From: Chamaecrista fasciculata
Lineage: Eukaryota > Streptophyta > Magnoliopsida > Fabales > Fabaceae
Direction of reading: 5' to 3'
NCBI GenBank assembly: GCA_003254925.1
Contig: QANZ01017969.1
Coordinates: forward strand, 1 to 64,000
DNA length: 64,000 nt
Shown here: positions 25,135 through 35,151 of the stretch, piece after piece
Layout of the letters: every line of letters starts with the position of its first letter
Numbering within the stretch: position 1 is the first letter of the stretch
The notes under the pieces: model-generated
Databases searched by the model: none
Told to the model about the DNA's origin: nothing
What the model saw: the letters and a program-made list of their open reading frames with translations, nothing else
Made by a program: the position numbers and the translations under genes

Positions 25135-27327
25135 TGCATATACTATTCTGGACTCCGATAATTTGTTAGTCTTTTTGCTCTCTCGCTTTTGAGTTTTCTT
25201 GCTAATAGAGGAACGTTCATGGTAATCCACCGGTGTTTATCACTTTACTTTGTAGTTTGATTATACCGAATAATAGTTGTGCCTGGTCATTAAAGGGTTA
25301 AATGGTTCAAGAGTTGGAGTATATGAATAGTGTTAGGCTTGACGCTATGCTCTTAAATTTTGTAGCCTTTCTTAATTTTTTTAATTCCTTTTGTAAATGA
25401 TGTTTGGGTAAGCCATTACATAAACGGATAAAACTGATAATCTCTGATATTTATGATATCAGGATTTGCATGCATAATTCTCTGCCTTTATTCCTCTTTT
25501 TCTTGTAGTTTTGTTCAGGTGTCATCTTGTGTTCCTAATGCTTGTGACACTCCTATGGAAGGTCAAACTAGTGCATTTTGATCCTTAATTTTTCTGTTCG
25601 GTGTTCTTGTCTATAAATTTCAGGCGAAATTCTTGTTAGTTTTCTCGTAATGGGGTTTGCAATGGTGTTTACTAATTCATATTGTTCGGTTGTTCCTGAA
25701 ATCTTCATGTATTATGAATTATCTAATGTGGTAACTTCAAGCTCAGCCTTGGGTTTGGGAAAATAAAAGAGCTTTGAAGTAAGCTAAATCGGAGCAATCC
25801 CAAACCAAGTTCTCATCATAGTTCAGAGAAGTCCTGTGATCCACATATTGGCTCTCCTACCTAACAAAATAGGAGATGCTGTATTTAGAATTGACAACTA
25901 CTGATTAGTACGCTCCCTGACATAGTCATATATAGTTTCGATTTAAATAAATTGAAGAAATTAGAATAACAAACTACCTATTTAAGTGATTATTCTGAGT
26001 TTACTGTGTTTCCTTATTTATTTGCCTTAAGAACATGCTTCAAAGTTTAAAGCGATTTACTCTGACTTTATTGTGGTTTTTTATTTCTCTGCCTCATGAA
26101 TATGCTTATATTGAAACAGGTGAGAAGATGTAGTCATGAGCATCGCCAGCGTCGGAGGCAGGAGCCAGGATATAATTTGGAATTCTCAAATTCACACTAG
26201 GTGGAGTTGGCTGTGCCCTCTTCCTGACAGATTAGTCATAGTTTCAAATTCAGATTTTGAAGCTAATGTTGTTGTACAATATATCCGTGTTGTATCTTTC
26301 TTTTCTCCGTTGCTTTCATTCTTCTATTCATTTCTTTTCCAACTAATGATCTATTTCAGTATTAACATATTTGTTGTAGTTGACAGTACTAAAACGCAGT
26401 AGTCACTATCAGTTGTTTATTGTTTATTCACCTGTTATGTGATGATGGTATATAAAACTGTTTTGGTTTTTGTGTTATTTACTTTTATTTTTTCTAAAAT
26501 GAACATAAAGTTAAATCTTTCAGGTGCTATTTGGGAGACATATTTCACCTGTATCTTAAATTAATTCAAATTAAAAGCATTATATCTAGTAATCTGGATG
26601 ATTAAAACTCGTCTGCAAAAAAAAGGTGGTAAACATCTTTTATACATAACGTGTTATACACTGACTAGTTGTAGGAGGTGATGGTGGTGGCGAGTCGTTT
26701 CGGGCCGAAATTATGATTAAAAAATTGATATCCAGTAATGGGTGTAAATGATTGATGTAGGTTGAGGTTTGGCAATTTGAATAGGAGAGTGTGTTGATTG
26801 TATTGGCACTACTCTTTGGATTCCCATGAGACGACTACTACGTTTAACGGTCAGTTGTGGGGTTCGTGGTAGTACGTTGGGGTCGTGGGTGTGAAATCAT
26901 AATGGGGGTTTTTCCATGTTTCATTGAAACAGTACTGTCAGACCCACTACGAGCTGCAGCAATCGCTCTATGAGATAATTAGATAAGCGAAGACGCAACT
27001 TGGTCGTGTTGCTTTCTTTGTACTCATCGGTGACTCTCGTTTGTTTCTTATCGCAATGAATGCCCTGCCTCTTCTTCCTCTAGTCTCCATCCCCTATCGC
27101 ACTGTCTATCACACCATTTCACATTTCTTCTAACTCGTATTTTCCAATCAACTAAACATATTTCTTTTCACAAGCACACATACTGAAAATCTGATGACAC
27201 CAATACCAATACTAGAATTCCGAAACAGAGTAAATAGTTTTATTTATACCATTACTAGTAAACATATATTACATAGTCGGATAGTCCCCTGTTTTACACT
27301 CACAGAGTGACATCACAATTGACAACA
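25135..27327. other. Gene-less stretch
   Basis: No protein or RNA gene was recognised. A possible last exon for the trihelix relic starts at 26120 (acceptor AAACAG, stop at 26131). The 3' UTR of the LBD gene should lie just left of 27328. Confidence 0.4.
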
Positions 27328-27936
27328 TTAAAATATATATGGGATTTGAAAAAAATCATCGACGGTTTCATGCCGGCTCAACAATTGAACTTGAGACAAA
27401 GAGCTGAGACAGAATCCGTCATCGAAATCACAGCAAGAGGAAGAAGAAGAGTCAGGGAAGGGAGGCAAACCCACATGAGTGTCATTATTGAAGATATCAT
27501 CAATGGAAGAAGAAGAATAAGGGATGGAAATCGCAGCACTAGCAGAAGCAGAAGCAGAAGCAGAAGCAGCAGCAGCATCAGCAGAATAACGAGCAAGACG
27601 AGCCTTGGCTAGAGCCAAATCATGCTGAAGCTCGAGCATCTTCTTCTGCAAGAGAGCAATGGCTCCAATGCAGCCATAAACAGGGTCTTTGAGCCTAGCA
27701 TCTGCTTCGTAGGCCAAAGTATTCACAGTGTCCTCTCTCTGCTCTTCTGGGACTTCAATTAGGATCTTGCTCACATTGCTCGCTCCAAACACCTTGTGAA
27801 CTTTCGCGAATTTCTTGCACTCGTCGGCACGGAAGTAAGGAGCGAATATACAGTTTGGTGTGCATCTTCTCTTCAAGAGCTTGCAGGCTGCACAAGAAGA
27901 GCTCGAACGAGGCTCATACCCCTTCATGCTTTTCAT
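27328..27936 (-). CDS. LOB-domain (LBD) transcription factor, class I
   Basis: An intronless 202-residue protein. The LOB domain starts at about residue 14 with the zinc-finger-like C block C-x2-C-x6-C-x3-C (Cys15, 18, 25, 29; SCAACKLLKRRCTPNCIFAP). The GAS block follows (FGASNVSKILIEVPEEQRED, then YEADARLKDPVYGCIGAIA), and then a leucine-rich heptad-like stretch (LLQKKMLELQHDLALAKARL), which defines class I. It should be a nuclear DNA-binding regulator of organ boundary or lateral organ development. The opening and C block recall Arabidopsis LBD21, but that is from memory. Residues 119-138 are an Ala/Ser run encoded by an AGC-AGA type trinucleotide repeat. A second ATG at codon 4 could also serve as the start. 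Confidence 0.93.
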   Translation of the reverse strand: MKSMKGYEPRSSSSCAACKLLKRRCTPNCIFAPYFRADECKKFAKVHKVFGASNVSKILIEVPEEQREDTVNTLAYEADARLKDPVYGCIGAIALLQKKMLELQHDLALAKARLARYSADAAAASASASASASAAISIPYSSSSIDDIFNNDTHVGLPPFPDSSSSSCCDFDDGFCLSSLSQVQLLSRHETVDDFFQIPYIF

Positions 27937-28073
27937 TCACATACACACTTTCTCTCTCTCCTCCCTACCCAATAGAGAATAGACCCCTATCCTCCACAAC
28001 TTCCTTCACATATAAATACATGCGACTCCATATATATCCCACTTTTATGATTAATAGCGAGGGATAACCAACA
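27937..28073. promoter_or_regulatory. Shared promoter between LBD and tRNA-Ile
   Basis: Only 137 bases separate the LBD start codon (minus) from the tRNA 5' end (plus). TATAAATA at 28011-28018 reads TATTTATA towards LBD. TATATATC at about 28030-28037 lies about 38 bases before a CAAC motif (28068-28071), the arrangement of TATA-like element and CAA start seen upstream of plant tRNA genes. Confidence 0.5.
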
Positions 28074-28147
28074 GGCCTATTAGCTCAGTTGGTTAGAGCG
28101 TCGTGCTAATAACGCGAAGGTCGCAGGTTCGAAACCTGCATGGGCCA
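28074..28147 (+). tRNA. tRNA-Ile (AAU)
   Basis: A 74-base cloverleaf. The acceptor stem GGCCUAU pairs with AUGGGCC with one G-U pair. The D arm is GCUC/GAGC. The anticodon stem is UCGUG/CGCGA with loop CUAAUAA (anticodon AAU). The variable loop is AGGUC and the T arm is GCAGG-UUCGAAA-CCUGC. The discriminator is A. The B box GGTTCGAAACC is intact and there is no intron. It looks like a functional nuclear tRNA gene. Confidence 0.96.
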
Positions 28148-28153
28148 TTCTAG

Positions 28154-28157
28154 TTTT
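28154..28157 (+). terminator. Pol III terminator of tRNA-Ile
   Basis: The first TTTT after the tRNA begins 7 bases past its 3' end, the standard RNA polymerase III stop. Confidence 0.75.
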
Positions 28158-28228
28158 GTCCTTTTACTTAGAATGGCCATCCATTTTTGTCCTCCGAATT
28201 TTACTTTAACGCAAAATCTATTAATATA

Positions 28229-28908
28229 GACAAAAGACCAGTTCGTGCCCCTAATGTTTGAGGTCAGTTTCAGTTATGCCCTCAACGTTTGTTTTGTGTC
28301 AGTTATGCCCCTATCGTTTTACATTATTATCAATTACACCCTAACTTTAATTTTTCTTTCGGTAAAAGTTCTATTTTGGTCCCTCAAGTTTGCTCAAAGT
28401 TCTATTTTGGCCCCTCAAGTCTCTGGCGAACTTTTCTGGGAGATACACGGTAATTTCGACGACTACGAAAACTCTTAATCCAAGGTTTTTTGACCTTCTG
28501 AGTTCAATGACGGTCTCCATTTTGCGAAAATAAAAAAAGACTGGCAAGCCGCCGAAAAATTTACACAATCGCCGAAAATCATATTTTCAGTCATTTGTTC
28601 GCAAAATGCAAGCCACCATTGAACTCAGGAGGTCAAAAAACCTTGGATTAGGAATTTTCGTAATCATCGGGGTCATCCTGTATCTCGCTGAAAAGTTTGT
28701 CGGAGACTTGAGGGACCAAAATAAAACTTTGAGTAAACTTGAGGGACTAAAATAGGACTTTGGCCCAAAAGAAATTGAGGTTAAGGTATAATTGACAACC
28801 ATGTGAAACGTTGAGGGCATAATTGACACAAAACAAACGTTAAAGACATAACTAAAACTCACACCAAACGTTAGGGGCACTAAGAGTTGCACTAACAGTT
28901 CTTTGGCC
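28229..28908. mobile_element. Foldback element related to 4562-6892
   Basis: This 680-bp palindrome starts GACAAAAGACCAGTTCGTGC and ends GTTCTTTGGCC. Subterminal GTGCCCCTAA and CAGTTATGCCC motifs are shared with the large foldback at 4562. The inner arms (GGTTTTTTGACCT and AGGTCAAAAAACC) are inverted around about 28560. The flanks ATTAATATA and ATTAATAAT match at 7 of 9 positions, a decayed target duplication. It starts about 80 bases past the tRNA. Confidence 0.75.
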
Positions 28909-29477
28909 ATTAATAATTTAATATATCATTTGATTCATATTGCATTTTCCACAATTATTTATTTTTGTGCATGAGCTATATACAGATTAGGATGGATTTG
29001 TGATGTATAACTTCATTTACAGTTGATGTGTTTAGATGATCTGGGAGTGTAGAATAAGGGGTCTAAATAATTGAAACATATGGACAAGGGGTTGCATGTG
29101 TTGGTAGTTTTCAAGTCAGACATGATAGTTCCTGAATAAAGATATGGGATATTTTTTAGTCACTGAGCAAAGAAAATTTTCTCACCTATTTAATATTTGT
29201 GTTGTTGGTTACAAGAAGGAAACCATGCTACTACTTTAGCTCAACTTCGGAATCTTCAATACTGCATTGCGGGTTTGTGGAGCCAAATATAATAAAGTTA
29301 TTGATATTGTTGTTGCACGCTTCTATCATTAATATTATTATTTCTCATTTCTTATCTCTTTTTTTTTTTTTAAAAATCTACTTGCTTTTTTAAGAACTAG
29401 TCACGATTGCCCAAACATCTCTGCATTGTCAAATTTCAACCACATAAAAACATATACCTGCAGACATATAAATAAAT
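28909..29477. other. Short gene-less spacer between MITEs
   Basis: AT-rich sequence with a poly-T at 29361-29372. The 9-bp TSD of the next element ends it. No gene is seen. Confidence 0.4.
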
Positions 29478-29869
29478 GGGTAAATTCCACTTTGGTACCC
29501 TATTTTATAGACCAATTCCACTTTGGTACCCTGTTCTTTCAAAAGTGACACTTTGGTACACTGTTCTTTCAAAAATGTCATTTTGGTACCCTGTTCTTTC
29601 AGAAGTGACATTTTGGTACTCTGTTCTTTAGATCAAGTGACACTTTGGTACCCTAAAAAAGATAGAATAGGGTAACAAATAGTGAAAGAAAAGGGTACCA
29701 AAGTGTCACTTGGTCCAAAGAACAGGGTAACAAAATGTCACTTTTGAAAGAACAGGGTACCAAAATGATATTTTTGAAAAAAACAGGGTACCAAAGTGTC
29801 ACTTTTGAAAGAACAGGGTACCAAAGTGGAATTGGTCCATAGAACAGGGTAGTAAAGTGGAATTTACCC
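29478..29869. mobile_element. Palindromic MITE, GGGTAAATT family, with 9-bp TSD
   Basis: This 392-bp palindrome starts GGGTAAATTCCACTTTGG. It has four to five copies per arm of a unit of about 30 bp, ACTTTGGTACCCTGTTCTTT. It is flanked by perfect 9-bp duplications, TAAATAAAT, at 29469-29477 and 29870-29878. It shares termini with 4022 and 10645. Its arms consist almost wholly of the tandem unit, the simplest copy of the three. Confidence 0.85.
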
Positions 29870-30043
29870 TAAATAAATAGAATCACAAACAAAATAATTA
29901 GTTCCCCCCTTTTATTTATAAAAGTAGAAAAACATGGTGGGATGACATGAAATATTCTGTTTTTCATATTAACTTTTCTTTTTAATTATCGAGCACGCAT
30001 ATACGTTTAGATTAAATTATGTTTCTTCCATTAACATGGTGAA

Positions 30044-30528
30044 CAAGGTTATTAAAACTGGATCGGTCATTGAACCGACCGAAGCCGCGGTTCAAGGTTC
30101 AATGGTTCAACCGGGGTCGGACCGTTAATAATTAAATAAATAAAAAATAATATATTTATTTTAATATAATAAACTCTTTAAATTTAAGCTGGATTCAATA
30201 AGAAAGTGATAATTAAGAGGATAAAAAATTAAATTTTCAAGTAAAAACTATTAAATAGTGTATTATTTTGAGTCTAAACATAATAAGAATTTTTTTTTAA
30301 AATAGCATCATTTGAATCAAGAAAAACTTAAAAAAATAAAAAATTAGAAAAAAAAAAACCTGAACCGGTTCATCCTCAGAATCGGTCGGGTCAAGGCGGT
30401 TTTCCCGATTTTGACCGGTTCAGACGGTTCTTGACCGGTTCTTAGCTGGACCGGTTTTGTACTCAACTCGGACCAAACCACTGGTCGGTTCACGGTTCAA
30501 CCGGTCCGGTACGGTTTTTATAACTATG
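30044..30528. mobile_element. hAT-like MITE rich in ACCGGTT motifs
   Basis: Termini CAAGGTTATTAAAAC and GTTTTTATAACTATG are inverted. The flanks ATGGTGAA (30036-30043) and ATGGTGAC (30529-30536) match at 7 of 8, as expected for a hAT 8-bp duplication. Both ends are dense in GGTTCAACCGG-type subterminal repeats. Confidence 0.65.
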
Positions 30529-30536
30529 ATGGTGAC

Positions 30537-31559
30537 TATAAAAACTATAAGTTGGGGCTTGATTTTTAAACATTAATTAGTGTACATTTTTCTTCTTTTG
30601 TCTTTTTTCTGGCATAGGTAAAGATATTCACAATAGTCCAGAGAAAATAAAGATCTATGAGACATAAAACTTTAAAACCAATCATAATTGTGTTAGTGCA
30701 TCTTCATTGGATTAAAAGATAAAAAGAGCACTCAAACTTGATTAAAGGAAAAAAAAAAAAAGGCAATCTTGAAATTTCACTTTTGACTTCAACTATTGTG
30801 TCGGTTCATTCCTTAATTAATATGACAACTGAGGAAATTTTAGGTTGGGGTTTAGAGATGAATTCATGCTTATTAATTAGTTGGGAATTTGGGGTATATA
30901 TTGATTCTTAACCAGAAAAAAAAATGTCTGGTTCAAATTATTTGAGATTAGTAAACTCAAACTGAATTATTGAATAAAATTGTGAATATCCAATAATGTT
31001 AATTTTATTAACACAAATAAATGTTCAATAGTAAGTGTATCATGAAGTAGGATAAGTTAAAAATTAAGATGGTTTCTTTATATTACCATATTCCTCACTT
31101 TCATAACTTGTCTCTATTTTTAACTTGACATTTTTTTTTTTCGTTTGTATGATGTAGTTTAAAAGTTTATCTAAATCTTCATTACTCTCCAATGTACAAG
31201 TCTGGGTTTGCTCCTTCTTCTTTCTTGTTTGATTAAATAAGTTAATATTTTCTATACTTTAATATTTTGGGGTTTGATAAGTAGAAAAAGAAGTTTGCTC
31301 CTTCTTCTTTCGAGGGATATATGGAAACCATCAAAATCAAACATCAATTTGATCTAAAACGAGTTTGAGTCATAACTAGAATACTTAAATATGCTGACTC
31401 GGACCAAAAGTGTGTTTGCGAAGACATTGAGAATTAATATAAACTGATCATTTGAGAAGGATTCCGTATTATTTCAACAATGAACAAATCCATTGGTTTA
31501 ACCCAAGCAAAATGTCAATTAGCAAAGGCCAAAGGATACCTTTCTATCTTTAATACGCC
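30537..31559. other. Gene-less stretch
   Basis: AT-rich sequence in which TTTGCTCCTTCTTCTTTC occurs twice (about 31208 and 31292). No gene was recognised. Confidence 0.4.
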
Positions 31560-32160
31560 TTTTTTTTTTTTTTTTTTAACATAATTCATTCAAAAGCAAG
31601 ACAAAGCTGAACATAGTACAAACTAATACAAAGCAAAATAAGCAGCATCACTAGACAGGATATCAACTAACGAATGTGGGGGGTTTGCAATCCATCCAAA
31701 AGGACCCATCATCGTGTAAGACAAATTGACAAGACAATCAGCTGTCAAATTAACAGATTTAGGGATCCAACTAAAGCTACAACCAACAGACTCAAAGCAA
31801 CAATAATTATTTGATAAAACGCTGCCTTGGAAGCCGCTATAGAAGCAAACAAGAGACGACGTCATGGACAAACCTGACCTAGAACAAAACTCCACCGAGC
31901 ACCTAAAAACCAGAATCAAACTAGGAAGCCGTCGTGGAATGCCTAGTTCGTAGTCGCCGTCGCAGAGAAAACCATACCAGATCGATGCCCTGGGATCCCA
32001 AATCCAAAACGCTACCGCCACAAAACCCTTGAAATAAAATAATATCTCATAAAAAGATAGAGGAACCCTCATATAGGAGAGATTTTCAACTCTAGATAAA
32101 CAAAGGAGGGTCACCGTTGCTAAGACAGCGACGACCCAAGGCCAAGAAGTTTCGCACAAA
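31560..32160 (-). mobile_element. LINE 3' end with poly-A tail (RNase H region)
   Basis: On the minus strand the element ends in an 18-base poly-A (31560-31577). The last part of its frame reads CSFSWIPKSVNLTADCLVNL, then GPFGWIANPPHSLVDILSSD. This is the C-terminal RNase H-like signature (W-PR--N--AD-LA) of plant L1-type LINEs. The frame runs open to about 32159, but its N-terminal 100 residues do not look like RNase H, so the copy may be internally deleted or fused to 5' LINE sequence. A second, shorter copy of the same 3' end lies at 56560-56800. Confidence 0.7.
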
Positions 32161-33825
32161 AGAAAGAGAGCAAAGAAAAGAGGCAGCTAGACTTAAAAAA
32201 TAAATTGTAAGCTAATACAGTCCATTTCTAAATGAATGTTAGTTATCGAGCCTAATAATTTCAATTAATAATTTAGTACACATAATATCATTATTCTCTT
32301 AAATTGATAAAACAATACACAACTTTTAAATTTAATAAGTCAACATTTTTTTCTATCAAAATTAATGGCCATTCCTTTACATGATTAAATCCTCAATTAA
32401 TAAATAGAATTCAACGCTACTATATATTAACTCATGAGATAATGATATCATAGTGTTCAATTTACTAAGATAAACTTTTCTTATGAAGGAATATATTGAT
32501 CAAGAAATCTTTCTTATAAACTAAATTGAAATCCTTGATCTTAAGAAAAAGAAAATCAGAAAATAATAACATGCATGTTGCGAAAATTAAAAGTTAAGAT
32601 CAACCAATAGAATTTGAATATAGGTTTGGCAGAAGAAAAAAGAAAGTAAGCAAAATGATTTATGAGAGAAAGAAGATGGTTTTGTAAGAGAGAGAAATAG
32701 AGAGAAATGGATTGATTAGGTGCGAGCAAAATCAATCATAAAAAGGGGAAGATAAATGTCACCTCAAACTCAAAGGCTTGTGTGTTGGTGGTAGTGATTG
32801 GAAAAAGATGGAAAATGATAATGCAGCCTCCAACTTCTACACTCCACTCTCTTTTAAAGCGCGTTGTTTCACTCAACAAAAACACCTTCATTTTCCACCT
32901 TCAACTAATCAACTTTCTAATCTGCCTTCCTAATTATTATGATCAACGGTGAGTGAACTACACGCGCCCAAGCCGAGATCGGTTTTCTTAACACTCTAAT
33001 TCAGCAAAATGGGCCGGCCCAGGAATGATTGCATATAATGAGTCCCACTTTGCTCTCCCTATTAGTATTATACTTTTTTGCCCCTTTTTTTTTTTTAAAA
33101 AAAAGTTTGTCCATGAATTTTTGTATTTTTTGTTTTATTTTTAATTGTGAAGGTTGGGTTACGAAATTGTGGTTGGTTTTTTATTATAGATTTAGTTTTT
33201 TTTTTATCAAGAAATTTAGTTTAGTTGAGAAACTGAAATTTTTATACTTTAATTGATGTTATCTATAGTAAAAGGAAGCCCAAATTCTTGGATCCATCAA
33301 TGAACAATATGTTATAGAAGTCCAAATTCGGCCTGTGGACTGTGAAGCTTTAGTAAAAATAAAAAGACTAATTTCTTATAACATGGTAAATTCAAACGGG
33401 AAAATCTATTAGATGAAGTGTTTACTTTGGTGTTAGGGTTTAGGGTTGTCTCGAGGACACCTATGAAAAATCCAAAAAAAGAAAACCGGACCATGAGCAA
33501 ATTTGAGTTATTTTGAGTCAAATGAACAAGAAGAATAATGTTTGACCATAATAATAATAATGGAGTTATTCGACCGTAGGAAATGTATCAATTGGAGAAA
33601 GGAATTGCAGACTAATATAAATGTGTAATGTTTAATGAAGTGACCTTTGCTGCTGAGAATGAGTTGTATTTACCAAATATTCCTACTGCGCACTCACAAA
33701 TTTTTTATAGATAGGGGAAACGAGATGAGTACAACCTTATGTCCAACAACAAACATTAGAATCTAAAATAATGTCAATTTAATCCTTTTTATCATCCAAT
33801 AATTAAATATGATGTGGTGGACGCT
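32161..33825. other. Gene-less stretch
   Basis: AT-rich DNA with poly-T at 33087-33097. No supported gene. Confidence 0.4.
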
Positions 33826-34190
33826 ATGTTGCACGAATACTTTAAAAATGGCGCCGTACCTGTACTGAATACATACCCGTACCCGTATTCTATGAAACTA
33901 TTGAATACTTTTAAAATATATAAAATATAAATTTTTATTTTCTTTTTATAAAATATCACTATATTTTTATCTTATTTTAGTTTTGTTATATTAAAAATTT
34001 ATTTTTTTTAGATTAATAAACAAAACATTCAGATTTTTATAAGAAAAAGCATATAAATTTATATTTTATAACTTTTTATTTAAATAAATATTGCCGTACC
34101 CGTATCCTATAATTTTCAATATTAACGTATCTCGTACCCGTATCTGTACCCGTACAAGTACCCGTACCCGTTCTAGTGCAACCTATGTTG
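33826..34190. mobile_element. Non-autonomous element with GTTGCAC termini and CCCGTA repeats
   Basis: CTATGTTGCACGAATAC on the left is answered by TTCTAGTGCAACCTATG on the right. Subterminal GTACCCGTA repeats occur on both sides (about 33877-33895 and 34095-34172). The middle is AT-rich. The target duplication is unclear. Confidence 0.5.
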
Positions 34191-35016
34191 GACAAAAAAA
34201 AATTAAATATGATGTGTAATTCAGATACCTGTTGGGTAGACTTGGTCATGGCTACTATTAAAGAAACTAATTTTCCATTCAATCTGCAATGGTTTCCTAT
34301 CTACATTTTGTTGAATGTTGACTAAATAAGTAAATTAGAAGAGTGATAAATATTGAACATATCTTAAATTGGTTCGTATTTTGACAAATTTGAAAAATAT
34401 GCAATGAAACGTTTTACAACGGAATCCCAAAGATGAGGCATACAATTCAAAAACGAACCCGAAGAAACGACACAAGAATTGGAAATTTAATATTATAAAC
34501 AAGAGAGGAAGGAATTGAAATGAAGGATTATTAAGTATTTGGAATGATGAGACGTTTAGGTTTTGGAGGAGTCATGGTGTATTTGTTTAATCGTAAGTGA
34601 CGACTGTGCATCTAAACCGACAAATCACGAGAAAAATATAAAAGTATAGTGTATATTCTACAGATCCAGCTGGGGGTGTCGTTATTGATTTTGTACATAA
34701 ATGAAATGACAAGTTGCTATGAAATATGGACATAGTAATGAACTATATATCAGCAATTGTAAGTGAAGAAGCAACTTCAAAAATCAAGTTTGAAAAGGCT
34801 ATTTAATTAATTAATTGTTCATTCTTGAATTAAAAACTCGGAGGAGAATGTAACTAGTTTTGCAAAGCCGGAGAATCCTCCAAATGGCACAAACTCGCAC
34901 ATTCTATAGCACCACCTTCCAAATAGAAAAAACAACAAAGTGTGCAGTTTATTCTATTCCCTTGTCTCTCTGACAATTAGTTTGATTTAATATAATAAAA
35001 AAAGCCGTACGCAAGC
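34191..35016. other. Gene-less stretch upstream of the PUB gene
   Basis: No gene is visible. It presumably contains the distal promoter of the U-box ligase. Confidence 0.4.
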
Positions 35017-35022
35017 TATATA
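35017..35022 (+). promoter_or_regulatory. TATA box of the U-box ligase gene
   Basis: TATATA in the context GCTATATAGGG lies about 130 bases before the chosen ATG. Confidence 0.5.
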
Positions 35023-35082
35023 GGGTGTGTGTAATCTTTTTTCTATTAAGATACATACAAAAGCACTTTGAAGAAATCAAAG

Positions 35083-35103
35083 ATGGATATGGAGTTGAAT
35101 TGA
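35083..35103 (+). promoter_or_regulatory. Candidate upstream ORF in PUB leader
   Basis: ATG GAT ATG GAG TTG AAT TGA encodes a six-residue peptide (MDMELN). It lies between the TATA box and the main start, so it would be in the 5' leader. Confidence 0.4.
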
Positions 35104-35151
35104 CAAGATATATAACTAAAAATATTGCGCATGAGTTTTGCAGTAACCACA

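Noticed and set aside
28245-28910. Frames of 77 and 107 codons after the tRNA
   Set aside because: Both lie in the arms of a foldback element and encode mirror-related low-value peptides.
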